Below, one piece after another: positions 10,113 to 19,093 of a stretch of DNA of 64,000 nucleotides. The stretch spans positions 1,364,001-1,428,000 of the forward strand of contig CP048485.1 in NCBI GenBank assembly GCA_025560025.1, given 5' to 3'. The notes beneath the pieces were generated by a model. The model was not told the origin of the DNA and made no database searches. It saw only the letters and a list, made by a program, of their open reading frames with translations. The position numbers were made by a program, and so were the translations under genes. The number at the start of each line of letters is the position of its first letter. Positions within the stretch are counted from its first letter, which is position 1. This stretch comes from Agrobacterium tumefaciens (lineage in GTDB: Bacteria > Pseudomonadota > Alphaproteobacteria > Rhizobiales > Rhizobiaceae).

Positions 10113-10445
10113 ATGGAAAACAGCGACATTACACTTTCGGAAGCCGCAGCGAAGCGAATCGCCCAGATCGTCGCAGCGGATGCAGGCAAACAGGCATTGC
10201 GCGTTTCGGTGGAAGGCGGCGGCTGCTCGGGCTTCTCCTACAAGTTCGATCTGGCGGAAGACCCCGCCGATGACGACATCGTGATTGCGCGCGGCGACGC
10301 CAAGGTGCTGATCGACAGCATGTCGGTCATCTACATGGCCGGCTCCGAAATCGACTTCGTCGACAACCTGCTCGGCCAGTCCTTCCAGATCAAGAACCCG
10401 AATGCGGTCGCAAGCTGCGGCTGCGGCACCAGCTTCTCGATCTGA
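10113..10445 (+). CDS. erpA: Iron-sulfur cluster insertion protein, A-type carrier
   Basis: HesB/IscA/ErpA family protein of 110 residues that receives Fe-S clusters from scaffolds and delivers them to apo-enzymes. The three conserved cysteines are present: C38 in GGGCSGFSY, and C102 and C104 in SCGCGTSF near the C-terminus. It is divergent from dgt with a 214-bp shared upstream region and is followed 97 bp later by xthA. The symbol erpA is used because the protein stands alone, outside a suf or isc cluster; a more general A-type carrier label is equally safe. Confidence 0.92.
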   Translation: MENSDITLSEAAAKRIAQIVAADAGKQALRVSVEGGGCSGFSYKFDLAEDPADDDIVIARGDAKVLIDSMSVIYMAGSEIDFVDNLLGQSFQIKNPNAVASCGCGTSFSI

Positions 10446-10542
10446 CGCCATTCTATCCACCACATCCTCACCAGCCGTTTCCAAAAACGGTGGCAATCGC
10501 TTTTGCATCGGGTAAAAGTACCCCCACAAAAGGGAAACTCCG

Positions 10543-11340
10543 ATGAAGATTGCCACCTGGAACATCAATGGCGTCAAGGCGCGTATCGAAAACCTCTGCC
10601 AGTGGCTGAAGGATTCATCGCCTGACATTGTCTGCCTTCAGGAAATCAAATCCGTCGACGAAGGCTTTCCCCGCCTTGAGATCGAGGCTCTCGGCTATCA
10701 TGTCGAGACACATGGTCAGAAGGGCTTCAACGGTGTCGCCCTGCTCTCGAAGATGAAGCCGGACGAGATCAATCGCGGCTTGCCGGGAGACGATGCCGAC
10801 GAACAGGCGCGTTTCATCGAGGGCGTGTTTTCCGTCGATGGCGGCGCGATCCGGGTCTGCTCGCTTTACCTGCCGAACGGCAATCCGCCGGATGATCCGG
10901 TCAAATATCCCTACAAGCTTGCCTGGATGGAACGGCTGCGCCGCTTTGCCGAAGACCGCCTCGCGCTGGAGGAGCCGCTCATTCTGGCCGGTGACTACAA
11001 CGTCATCCCCGAACCCTTCGATTGCCACGACCCACGCGTGTGGGAAGGTGACGCCCTGTTCCTGCCGCAGACCCGTTCGGCCTTCCGCAAGCTGGAAAAT
11101 CTCGGCTTTACCGATGCCGCGCGCGCAACGACGGATGAGCCCGGACTTTATTCCTTCTGGGATTATCAGGCCGGCGCATGGCCGAAAAACAACGGCATCC
11201 GCATCGACCACCTGATGCTGTCGGCGGAAGCGGCGGACCGGCTGCAATCGGTCAACATCGAAAAACATGTGCGGGCATGGGAAAAACCGTCCGACCACGT
11301 ACCGGTCTGCGGTTACTTCGATTTCAGACCGGTCGGCTGA
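10543..11340 (+). CDS. xthA: Exodeoxyribonuclease III / AP endonuclease
   Basis: Exonuclease-endonuclease-phosphatase family enzyme of 265 residues that cuts abasic sites and removes 3' blocking groups in base-excision repair. All active-site blocks are visible: ATWNING (N7), CLQEIK (E34, metal ligand), LAGDYNVIPEP (Asp/Asn), NNGIRIDHLMLS and the terminal KPSDHVPV with the catalytic His. The start has a good ribosome-binding site (AAAGGGAAACTCCG-ATG). It is convergent with exoR. Confidence 0.95.
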   Translation: MKIATWNINGVKARIENLCQWLKDSSPDIVCLQEIKSVDEGFPRLEIEALGYHVETHGQKGFNGVALLSKMKPDEINRGLPGDDADEQARFIEGVFSVDGGAIRVCSLYLPNGNPPDDPVKYPYKLAWMERLRRFAEDRLALEEPLILAGDYNVIPEPFDCHDPRVWEGDALFLPQTRSAFRKLENLGFTDAARATTDEPGLYSFWDYQAGAWPKNNGIRIDHLMLSAEAADRLQSVNIEKHVRAWEKPSDHVPVCGYFDFRPVG

Positions 11341-11355
11341 CCGGCTCTCACCAAG

Positions 11356-11375
11356 GCGGCTGAAGCCTCAGCCGC
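11356..11375. terminator. Hairpin between convergent xthA and exoR
   Basis: GCGGCTGA (11356-11363) pairs perfectly with TCAGCCGC (11368-11375) around a 4-base loop in the 48-bp gap between the two convergent genes. There is no T-run on either side, so an intrinsic terminator is only one reading; it may simply block or slow converging transcription. Confidence 0.4.
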
Positions 11376-11388
11376 GGGCGACATCAGT

Positions 11389-12183
11389 TCAATCCGGATC
11401 GTCGATCCGCATGTTCTGCGCCATCGCGATTGCCGCGCGGCGATCATTTTCACCAGAGAGCGAAAACGCCTGCTCCTGAAGGCTCTGGATCCAGGTGCAA
11501 TCCACCGCCGTGCATTTGTCCAACGCGGCCGTCATGAAGGCCAGTCCTTGCGTCGTCTGGCCTTCCTGGAAGAGCAGATTGCCGAAAATCGACATGGCGC
11601 CAGCATGGCCGTGCTTGCGCGCCTGGTTAAGCCACTTCTTGGCCTGCTGCACATCCGCGCGGCCACCCTCGCCCGCAAGGATCATCTCCGCCAGCCGGAA
11701 CTGCGCTTCGGCCACACCAAAGGTTGAAGCCACCTGAAAATAAAGCTGGCGGGCCTGCGAAAGGTCCATCTTCACCGGGCTTCCGGGAATACCGTGGCGG
11801 TAATAATCGGCAAGGGAAAGAAGCGCGTTGACGAAGAAACCGGTATCTTCCGAACCCGGCTCGACGCCCTGATTGGCGATTTCGCTGTAAATCTTGAAAG
11901 CTTCGAAGTCGTTCTTGGCGACGCCGTCGCCGAAGGCGTACATATTGGCAAGCGCCCAGCGCGAGCCTGTATGGCCCTTTTCAGCCGCGTAGCGATAGGC
12001 CTCGACAGCTTCGCCCTTGTTGCCGTTCTTGTAGGCCTTGAAACCGAACTTGAACAGATCGAAGGGGCCGGATTCCTTGGTCACGCCCGCATTGATGTCA
12101 AAAGCCGCGGCAGGCATTGCGAGCGACGCAAGCAACATGCCCATAAGGAGCGGCTTTAAAACGTTGGCTTCACATTTCAGCAT
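11389..12183 (-). CDS. exoR: Periplasmic exopolysaccharide regulator ExoR (Sel1-repeat protein)
   Basis: A 264-residue protein with an N-terminal signal peptide (hydrophobic stretch LLMGMLLASLAMPAAA, cleavage likely before FDINAG). Sel1/TPR-like repeats follow: EAVEAYRYAAEKGHTGSRWALANMYAFGDG, then DFEAFKIYSEIANQG, ARQLYFQVASTFGVAEAQFRLAEMI and AKKWLNQARKHGHAG. The whole protein matches my memory of rhizobial ExoR. In that family the mature periplasmic protein binds the ExoS/ChvG sensor kinase and holds ChvI signalling off; proteolysis of ExoR in acid or in the host releases it, changing succinoglycan, motility and virulence genes. It is convergent with xthA, with a 500-bp upstream region free of recognised genes. 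Confidence 0.94.
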   Translation of the reverse strand: MLKCEANVLKPLLMGMLLASLAMPAAAFDINAGVTKESGPFDLFKFGFKAYKNGNKGEAVEAYRYAAEKGHTGSRWALANMYAFGDGVAKNDFEAFKIYSEIANQGVEPGSEDTGFFVNALLSLADYYRHGIPGSPVKMDLSQARQLYFQVASTFGVAEAQFRLAEMILAGEGGRADVQQAKKWLNQARKHGHAGAMSIFGNLLFQEGQTTQGLAFMTAALDKCTAVDCTWIQSLQEQAFSLSGENDRRAAIAMAQNMRIDDPD

Positions 12184-12684
12184 TTCAGCGAACTTCTCTC
12201 ACTCTTCCCGGCATATAGCCAATACTTGCGGAATACTGCAAAGCCGAACCCCGCCGGGTCGCGATTTTTCGAACACACTGCGTCTTTCCGGCAGCACTTT
12301 CCAGCGCACCGCCGGTGGTTTCATGCGGCAATTGCTCAAAATTTTCAGTGAGACAGATATAGGCATAATTTCCGGCAATATAACGGCGTTTCACCGCCTG
12401 CCGGTCAACGTCAAACAAGAAAGCCGGACCAAATTCCCGTATTACTTGCTTAAACCCTGAATCCAAATCCGTTTTCACTTTCTGCAATTCCGCAGGCCCA
12501 CATCAAACGCCTGCATGTTCTTCCATTCCCGCGCCCATAAACATAAGCCAAGCACCCTGTTTGTGGCGGGAAATGGACAGATATGCCCACATTCCAACGC
12601 GGCTCCACGCTTGCAGAAAAGTGTTGCCAAATCGTCACAAAACTTGTGGGCTAGAAATTTTTACCAGGCAGGAATCACAGTCGG
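12184..12684. other. Upstream region of exoR, no supported gene
   Basis: About 500 bases between exoR and the barrel-protein terminator. An in-frame stretch on the minus strand (12185-12487) reads without stops but has no ribosome-binding site and no recognisable motif. The stretch is AT-richer than the neighbouring genes and most likely carries the exoR promoter and control sites; I could not pick a specific operator. Confidence 0.5.
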
Positions 12685-12692
12685 CCAAGAAA

Positions 12693-12720
12693 AAAGGTCC
12701 GGTTGGTAAACCGGACCTTT
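12693..12720 (-). terminator. Rho-independent terminator of the FadL-like gene
   Basis: AAAGGTCCGGTT (12693-12704) and AACCGGACCTTT (12709-12720) form a perfect 12-bp stem with a 4-base loop. Read on the minus strand it is followed by further T residues, 27 bases after the stop codon of the outer-membrane gene. The plus-strand reading also ends in a T-rich run, so it may act both ways. Confidence 0.9.
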
Positions 12721-12746
12721 ATTTTAGCATCCACGAAAGGATGGCG

Positions 12747-14039
12747 TCAGAACTTGACCTTCACGCCCGTGGAGATGGCAGCCACGAGATCGTTGCCGAA
12801 GGTGTAACCCGCCTCGTCGCCACATCTTGCGCCCAGGGGACCGCAGGGTGCGCCGCCGATGGAAGAGCTGCCCGATGTCAGGAGGCCAAGCGCGCCGGCA
12901 ATCTTGAACTCAATGTTCTTGTTGGGCGAATAGATCAGCTGCGTGCCGACCATCCAGGTATCGGTCTGCGTGCCGATGACCGTCGATGTGCCGCGATCCC
13001 AGGTCAGGCTGACCGCGCCGCTCCACTGTTCGTTGAACTTGTGGCCGATACCGCCCGAAATCGTCCAGCCGTCGCGGTAGAAGAGGTCGAGCGTGTTGAT
13101 GGCGCTGGCGGTTCCCGCAACGCAGGTCGGCGAACCGACGGCGCAGAACGGAATTGTCTGGATCTGGCTCCAGTCGGTCCACTTCACCGAACCGAAAGCC
13201 AGCCAGCCGGGCGCAATACCGGACTGGACCTTCCACTCAATGCTGTCAGGCATGGAGACGCTGCCGTAAACCGGCGTGATCCGTCCGGAAATCGCATTCA
13301 AACCAACCGGAAGATTGGTGAGATTGACGTTACCCGTCAGATCGACATCAACGGCACTGTTATAAACAAGGCTGGTGCGGAAAGCGATTTCCGGAATTTC
13401 GTAAGCGACACCGGCGCGCCAGCCCCAGCCATCGCCTTCCATTTCCAGCTTGCCGATACCGTTATAGATCGAGGTCGGAATGCCGCCTGCGGCAAGGGCA
13501 ATCGGCGATACGACCTGACGATATTTGTAGCCGCTGAGTTCCTGATAGAAACCACCGCCGATGATCGAGAAATCACCCTTGCCGAGATCGAATTTCACGC
13601 GGCAGGTGGTGGCGTAGTTATGTGATTTCACCTTGGTTTCGATGTTGTAGCTCGCGCCCTGCCAGATGCCGGGGTTGAGATCCGCGCCCCAGGGCTGAGA
13701 ATAATCGAACATGCAGTCGCCGAAATCGCCGATGGCCGCTTTTGCGCCAACCCGGGTCGACCAGTAGTTCTCGCCATCGTCAGCGCTGGTGCTCCAGCTG
13801 GCCGGCAACGGAATGGGTGTCGCACTGGTCGGGCTCTTGTTGGGATTGTCGCGCGCATTCTCGACCTTGCGCTGCGGCGCTACGAAAGTAGCGGAACTAT
13901 CCAGAACATAGTCGGACGGGTCGAACAGCAGGTCGATATTATAACCACCGCGCTCAAGGCCACCCGCCAGTGAAGGCGTGACCGCCGCGATGCTGACTGC
14001 GAAACATACCGCGCCGCGAAAAATTGCAGTTTTTGCCAT
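12747..14039 (-). CDS. Outer-membrane transport protein, OMPP1/FadL/TodX family
   Basis: A 430-residue beta-barrel. It has a cleavable signal peptide (MAKTAIFRGAVCFAVSIAAVTPSLAGG) and many alternating-residue strands with aromatic girdles, and it ends with a C-terminal Phe (STGVKVKF), the mark recognised by the BAM machinery. Family members take up long-chain fatty acids or other hydrophobic compounds. Two cysteine pairs (CAVGSPTC and CGPLGARC) lie in predicted loops and could form disulfides. ATG at 14039 follows a GGGGAGAG ribosome-binding site. The gene is monocistronic, with its own terminator, upstream of exoR. Confidence 0.82.
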   Translation of the reverse strand: MAKTAIFRGAVCFAVSIAAVTPSLAGGLERGGYNIDLLFDPSDYVLDSSATFVAPQRKVENARDNPNKSPTSATPIPLPASWSTSADDGENYWSTRVGAKAAIGDFGDCMFDYSQPWGADLNPGIWQGASYNIETKVKSHNYATTCRVKFDLGKGDFSIIGGGFYQELSGYKYRQVVSPIALAAGGIPTSIYNGIGKLEMEGDGWGWRAGVAYEIPEIAFRTSLVYNSAVDVDLTGNVNLTNLPVGLNAISGRITPVYGSVSMPDSIEWKVQSGIAPGWLAFGSVKWTDWSQIQTIPFCAVGSPTCVAGTASAINTLDLFYRDGWTISGGIGHKFNEQWSGAVSLTWDRGTSTVIGTQTDTWMVGTQLIYSPNKNIEFKIAGALGLLTSGSSSIGGAPCGPLGARCGDEAGYTFGNDLVAAISTGVKVKF

Positions 14040-14547
14040 CTCTCTCCCCAATCAAGGCAATGTGATCGAGGATAGAGTGAAGTGCTGACGGGCAAATGAC
14101 AATGTGCCGCAGCGCGGCGCGATCCTGCCCGCACAGCCATTTTTTTACGTAAGTTTTTTATGTATGCCCTCTTATATAATCATTTTAGGCTATTTTTCTA
14201 ACCCGACTGGAAAAACTGATACAAAACGAAACAAATTCCCAACCGGAACGGGAAATGTCGCCAAATAACCACAGTTGGCGGTTTCCCGAACAAACCCGCT
14301 TATCAGGCCGTTTTCATTGGTTTTTTTCAGCTTTTCCAGGCGTTTTTGGCGACAATCAGGGTGAAATAATCGCACTGTCAGGCAAGTGCGATTCGCCAGT
14401 GCAACGCAGCAATGAAAAGAAATGAATTGTCACAACCGGCAAAAAACACCCGCCCTTGCCGGTGCTTCAGACAGTCGATGAAAGGTCGAAAATACTGGCG
14501 CTGTCGTCCTCGCCCGTGAGGCGAGAAACCATCTTCGATCGTGGGCC
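14040..14547. other. AT-rich intergenic stretch between the FadL-like gene and valS
   Basis: About 500 bases with no gene that I can support. It contains the promoter side of the FadL-like gene and a perfect 9-bp inverted repeat, AATCGCACT (14368-14376) and AGTGCGATT (14385-14393), with an 8-base loop. Short runs of T and repeated TTTTTT tracts around 14150-14340 mark it as non-coding. The hairpin has no T-tail, so it could be an operator or an RNA structure. Confidence 0.45.
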
Positions 14548-14576
14548 CTTATCCCCGGGCCAAACCCGGGGATAAG
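14548..14576. repeat. Palindrome downstream of valS
   Basis: CTTATCCCCGGG (14548-14559) and CCCGGGGATAAG (14565-14576) are perfect reverse complements with a 5-base loop. It lies 83 bases after the end of valS and could help end that transcript, although it lacks a T-run. The CCCGGG-rich core resembles the palindromes at 3563-3634 and 42823-42957, so it may be a short member of the same extragenic family. Confidence 0.6.
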
Positions 14577-14658
14577 CTTGTGTTCAAGGGGAGAACATCC
14601 ACGATGGGCCTGCCCTCCTCATGGCCCGCTTTCAATATGCGGCGGCACACCGCAAGCC

Positions 14659-17502
14659 TTATCCCGCCTCGCTGACGCGTTGCAGGGCGGTTCTGAGGCT
14701 CGCCAGCTGAACATCCAGCTCCGCCTTGCGCTCGCGCTCGGCGGCCACGACTTCAGGATCGGCATTGGCCACGAATTTTTCATTCGAGAGCTTCTTGTCG
14801 ATGCGCTCCATTTCCGCATCCACCTTGCCGATCGCCTTTTCAAGGCGCGCTTTTTCAGCACCAAGATCAACAAGGTTGCCAAGCGGCAGGCAGACAGTGG
14901 CTTCGCCGACGATGATCTGCGCGGAACCCTTCGGCGCAACATCGGCGCCGCGGATTTCATCAGCCCGCGCCAGACGCCGGATGGCGGCAGCATGGCGGTC
15001 GAGCCGCGCCTCTGTCGATGTGTTGGCGCCGACAACCACCAGCGATGCGGTGGCGCCCGGCGGCACATTCATCTCGGCGCGCGTCGAGCGGATACCGGAG
15101 ACCAGATCGATCAGCCAGTTGATTTCCGCAGCCGAGGCATCGTCACGGAACTCCGGCACCGGCCAGTCGGTCAGGCAGAGCAGATCGTCCCGCTCCTCGC
15201 CCTCGCCGGCCGTGTGCGCCCACAGCTCTTCCGTCATGAAGGGCATGAAGGGATGCAGAAGCTTGTAGATCTCGTCCAGAACATAGGCCGCGCAGGCCTG
15301 CGATTCCGACTTTGCCTTTTCGTCTTCGCCGCTGAAGACGGGCTTCAGCAGTTCCAGATACCAGTCGCAGAACTGGTTCCAGACGAAGCGGTAGAGAATG
15401 CCGGAGGCATCGTTGAAGCGGAAGTTCTCAAGCGCCGCCGTCACATCACGCGCCGTATTGGCAAGTTCGGTCAGGATCCAGCGGTTGATGGTCAGCGAAG
15501 CGGTTTCTGCAAGGAAATGCGGATCGCGCTTCACGCCGTTCATCTCGGCAAAACGCGTCGCATTCCAGAGCTTGGTGCCGAAGTTGCGATAACCGGCAAT
15601 ACGCGCCGGATCGAGCTTCACGTCGCGGCCCTGCGCCGCCATGATGGCAAGCGTGAAACGCAGCGCATCCGCACCATATTCGTCGATCAGTTCCAGCGGA
15701 TCGATGACGTTGCCCTTGGACTTCGACATCTTCTGGCCGTTCTTGTCACGAACCAGCGCGTGGATATAGACCGTGCTGAACGGCTCGACCGGATTGCCCG
15801 CATCGTCCTTCATGAAATGCAGGCCCATCTGCATCATCCGCACAACCCAGAACGGGATGATATCGAAGCCGGTGACCAGCACGTTGGTCGGATAATAACG
15901 CGCCAGTTCCGGTGTCTGCTCGGGCCAGCCGAGCGTCGAGAACGGCCAGAGCGCCGACGAGAACCAGGTGTCGAGAACGTCTTCGTCGCGGGTCAGGATT
16001 TCACCCGGCTTGAAGTTCTCAAGCTTCTCCTCGACCCAGGCCTTCCATGGGCCTTCATGGGCGATGTAATGCTGGATGGCCGCCTGAAGCGCCTCTTCCT
16101 CGGTCTTCTCAACGAAGACCTGCCCGTCCGGGCCGTACCATGCGGGAATCTGGTGTCCCCACCACAATTGCCGCGAGATACACCAGGGCTGGATATTTTC
16201 CATCCACTGGAAGTAGGTGTTTTCCCAATTCTTCGGCACGAAATTGGTGCGGCCTTCACGAACGGAGGCAATGGCCGGCTGGGCCAGCGTCTTGTTATCC
16301 ACCCACCACTGGTCGGTCAGACGCGGCTCGATCGGCACGCCGCCGCGGTCACCATGCGGCACCACGTGCTTGTGCGGCTCGATCCTGTCGAGCAGGCCGG
16401 CTTCCTCGAAGATTTCGACGATGACCTTGCGGGCGAAGAAGCGATCCTGTCCTTCCAGACGATCCCACGCGCCATGCAGCGCGGCGGGATGGCTGAGGCC
16501 TTCGAGGAAATCCTCGTTCTCCTTGATCGAAATCGTTCCGTCGATATTCATGACGTTGATGGCGCGCAGGCCACAACGCTTGCCGACTTCGAAATCGTTG
16601 AAATCATGCGCAGGCGTGATCTTGACCGCGCCCGTTCCCGCCGTCGGATCGGCATAATCATCAGCGACGATCGGGATCTTGCGGCCGACGATCGGCAGAA
16701 TGACGTGCTTGCCGACGATGCCCTTATAACGCTCGTCCTCCGGGTTCACCGCAACGCCCGTATCACCCAGCATGGTTTCCGGGCGCGTCGTGGCAACGAC
16801 GATGTAATCGCGCGTCTCGAATTCCGTGGGTTTGCCTTCTTCATCGAAAGCAACGGGGTATTGATAGGTGACGCCCTTTTCCAGCGGATAGCGCAGGTGC
16901 CACAGATTGCCCTTCATCTCGATCTGCTCGACTTCCATGTCGGAAATGGCGGTGAGCAACTTCGGATCCCAGTTGACGAGGCGTTTGTCCTTATAGATCA
17001 GGCCCTGTTTGTAGAGCGTGACGAAAACCTCGAGAACGGCCTCGGAAAGACCCTCGTCCATGGTGAAGCGCTCGCGCGACCAGTCACAGGACGCACCGAG
17101 GCGTTTCAGCTGGTTGAAGATCAAACCACCCGATTCAGCCTTCCACTCCCAGACCTTCTCCACGAAAGCCTCGCGGCCCATGTCGCGGCGGCCCGGAAGC
17201 TGGGCTTCCATCAGCTTGCGCTCGACGACCATCTGCGTGGCGATGCCCGCATGGTCCATGCCCGGCTGCCACAGCACATCCTTGCCGCGCATGCGCTCGA
17301 AGCGGACCAATATATCCTGCAGCGTGTTGTTGAGCGCATGGCCCATATGCAGGGAGCCCGTCACATTTGGCGGCGGGATGACGATGGTGAAGGTTTCCGC
17401 ACCCGGCTTGGCATTGGCGCCGGCCCGGAAGGCGTTCGCCTCGTCCCAGGCTTTGGCGATCTTCGGTTCGACGGTTGCGGAATCGTAGGTCTTTTCGAGC
17501 AT
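14659..17502 (-). CDS. valS: Valyl-tRNA synthetase
   Basis: Class I synthetase of 947 residues that charges tRNA-Val and edits threonine. It carries the HIGH motif (SLHMGHALNN, near residue 53), the editing-domain block ATTRPETMLGDT, the KMSKS loop in GQKMSKSKGNVIDP near residue 590, and a C-terminal coiled-coil arm (GAEKARLEKAIGKVDAEMERI) that is typical of ValRS. The length matches alphaproteobacterial enzymes. It follows popZ on the same strand across a 217-bp gap that holds a terminator. Confidence 0.97.
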   Translation of the reverse strand: MLEKTYDSATVEPKIAKAWDEANAFRAGANAKPGAETFTIVIPPPNVTGSLHMGHALNNTLQDILVRFERMRGKDVLWQPGMDHAGIATQMVVERKLMEAQLPGRRDMGREAFVEKVWEWKAESGGLIFNQLKRLGASCDWSRERFTMDEGLSEAVLEVFVTLYKQGLIYKDKRLVNWDPKLLTAISDMEVEQIEMKGNLWHLRYPLEKGVTYQYPVAFDEEGKPTEFETRDYIVVATTRPETMLGDTGVAVNPEDERYKGIVGKHVILPIVGRKIPIVADDYADPTAGTGAVKITPAHDFNDFEVGKRCGLRAINVMNIDGTISIKENEDFLEGLSHPAALHGAWDRLEGQDRFFARKVIVEIFEEAGLLDRIEPHKHVVPHGDRGGVPIEPRLTDQWWVDNKTLAQPAIASVREGRTNFVPKNWENTYFQWMENIQPWCISRQLWWGHQIPAWYGPDGQVFVEKTEEEALQAAIQHYIAHEGPWKAWVEEKLENFKPGEILTRDEDVLDTWFSSALWPFSTLGWPEQTPELARYYPTNVLVTGFDIIPFWVVRMMQMGLHFMKDDAGNPVEPFSTVYIHALVRDKNGQKMSKSKGNVIDPLELIDEYGADALRFTLAIMAAQGRDVKLDPARIAGYRNFGTKLWNATRFAEMNGVKRDPHFLAETASLTINRWILTELANTARDVTAALENFRFNDASGILYRFVWNQFCDWYLELLKPVFSGEDEKAKSESQACAAYVLDEIYKLLHPFMPFMTEELWAHTAGEGEERDDLLCLTDWPVPEFRDDASAAEINWLIDLVSGIRSTRAEMNVPPGATASLVVVGANTSTEARLDRHAAAIRRLARADEIRGADVAPKGSAQIIVGEATVCLPLGNLVDLGAEKARLEKAIGKVDAEMERIDKKLSNEKFVANADPEVVAAERERKAELDVQLASLRTALQRVSEAG

Positions 17503-17643
17503 TTCCTGACCTGAATTTTAGAGTTCTTGTGTGGATTTTTTAAATAAGGATGGACGGTCGAGAGTCAACAGAAACCAGCCCGCGAGCGACCCATTGAGAG
17601 GTTCCATCTGCGACTATGACCCGATAACGCCTTCATCTTCAAC

Positions 17644-17672
17644 AAAAAAGCCGCCCCGGTGCCGGAGCGGCC
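17644..17672 (-). terminator. Rho-independent terminator of popZ
   Basis: On the minus strand a GC-rich stem (GGCCGCTCCGG with CCGGGGCGGC, two short bulges) is followed by TTTTTTG, 48 bases after the popZ stop codon. This separates popZ from valS. Confidence 0.85.
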
Positions 17673-17719
17673 TGTGTTTCGTCATGCCTGTCGCATTGCA
17701 ACAGGCGACCGGGCGTGAT

Positions 17720-18679
17720 TTAGCGGCGCGAACCGCGCGCCACGCGTTCGATTTCCTCACGCACGAGACGCTCCACCAGGGTCGGCAGATTGTCCTCCAG
17801 CCAGTCCTGCAGCATCGGACGCAGCATGTCGGCGGCCATGTCCTCGATCGAACGGCGCTCGACACCATCAAAAACCTCCGCAAGCTCGCTGAAGGAGCGC
17901 GCGATCTGCGCACCGGCGGCGGCGGAAATAAGGTTGAGCGACAGCCCGCCCTCTTCCTGCGGCTCGGCCAGATCGAATGTCGGCATCTCGACGGCAGGTT
18001 CCTGCACGGAAATCTCGAAACGCTCCTCGGCGGCAGGCGTCTCGATGGCGCCGCGCAGCGTCAGCTGATCGAAGCGGCTCCCGGCAAAAGGCGCATTTTC
18101 GACGGCGGCAGCGGCGGCGCGATCCTCTGCGGCAAAAGATGCGGGCTGTTCGCTGATGCTTGCGGCAGCGGCTGCCAGCAACGGGCGCACATCGGTCGGG
18201 CGCTGCGGCGCGGCGCGTTCAACCGGCTGTGCGGCCGAAGGCTGAGCTACGCCTGAAGACTGGGCAGCGGGAGCCGCTTGTGCGGGCTCACGCTGTGCCT
18301 GTGCGGCGAATGCCTGCGGCCCCATGGCGGCGTTGCGGTCGGCAGCGGCACGCACGCGCGCTGCGACATCGGCCAGCGACATGGTCTTGTCAGAGCTGTC
18401 CTGCTGTTCAGGCGCCGGCTTTTCGGAGACCGGAGAGAAATCCTGCACCGGCCTTGCGCCATAGGCCTGGTTTGCGGCGGGGGGAACACGTGCCGGCGGG
18501 CTGGCAGGCTCCGCCACGAAGGCCGCTTCGCTTGCAGCGTCGTCTTCATCATCATAGACAGGCGGCAACTGTCCGGAAAACGCACCGGCAGGGCCGGTCT
18601 CGTTGCTTTCGATGATCCGGCGTATGGACGCCAGAATTTCTTCCATGGACGGTTCACGCGCTACGCTTGGCTGAGCCAT
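17720..18679 (-). CDS. popZ: Polar organizing protein PopZ (DUF2497)
   Basis: A 319-residue, mostly disordered, acidic protein. The conserved N-terminal helix (EPSMEEILASIRRIIES) binds partner proteins; a long Pro/Ala/Glu-rich linker follows; and the C-terminal helices (SLNLISAAAGAQIARSFSEL ... DWLEDNLPTLVERLVREEIERV) are the self-assembly region of the DUF2497/PopZ family. In Caulobacter PopZ anchors the ParB-parS centromere at the poles, and in Agrobacterium it marks the growth pole; these are known family facts. Its position beside valS is also typical of Rhizobiaceae. It is monocistronic with a strong terminator. Confidence 0.93.
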   Translation of the reverse strand: MAQPSVAREPSMEEILASIRRIIESNETGPAGAFSGQLPPVYDDEDDAASEAAFVAEPASPPARVPPAANQAYGARPVQDFSPVSEKPAPEQQDSSDKTMSLADVAARVRAAADRNAAMGPQAFAAQAQREPAQAAPAAQSSGVAQPSAAQPVERAAPQRPTDVRPLLAAAAASISEQPASFAAEDRAAAAAVENAPFAGSRFDQLTLRGAIETPAAEERFEISVQEPAVEMPTFDLAEPQEEGGLSLNLISAAAGAQIARSFSELAEVFDGVERRSIEDMAADMLRPMLQDWLEDNLPTLVERLVREEIERVARGSRR

Positions 18680-19030
18680 ATCAATCCCCGGTTTCCACTC
18701 TCGAGCGTCCCAGCCGCATCGCTTCGGATGCCGGACAGGGCGCTTCGCACCTGTTCAATTCCTGCATCGCGTTCACGACAATCGAACCCGATCGCCGCGC
18801 CGATGCTCTGAAACATGTCAGGTCAAAACCGCCGAGCGTCTTTGCCGTCCCTGTCGCAGGTTCATGCGGGGCAGAAATACGCACACCCCGAATCACCCTT
18901 AGTTTAGGGCAGCATACTCAGGAACTAAATCACTGATTCGACAACTTTCGTGGTGATGCACAGCTTTGTGAGAACGGCCTTTTCGGCAATGCCGAGGATG
19001 AGCGGGGGGCACATGGCGGCCCTGCCCCAA
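18680..19030. other. Gap between popZ and pcm without a supported gene
   Basis: About 350 bases that hold the popZ promoter side and no convincing reading frame. As I recall related rhizobia, a tolC-type outer-membrane efflux gene lies between these two genes; nothing of tolC length or sequence is present here, so it is absent or moved in this genome. That comparison is from memory and not checked. Confidence 0.4.
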
Positions 19031-19037
19031 AAAACAA

Positions 19038-19066
19038 ACGCCGGGGTGAAAACTTCACCCCGGCGT
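19038..19066 (-). terminator. Rho-independent terminator of pcm
   Basis: ACGCCGGGGTGAA (19038-19050) and TTCACCCCGGCGT (19054-19066) form a perfect 13-bp stem with a 3-base loop. The minus strand continues with TTGTTTTTTGG, 28 bases after the stop codon of the methyltransferase gene. Confidence 0.93.
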
Positions 19067-19093
19067 CCGGAACAGAATGATCTATTCCTGGGA

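Noticed and set aside
12185..12487. A 100-codon frame just upstream of exoR on the same strand
   Set aside because: No ribosome-binding site and no recognisable motif; more likely the exoR promoter region.
14578..17514. A 978-residue open frame opposite valS
   Set aside because: Same GC-bias shadow; valS has all synthetase motifs on the minus strand.
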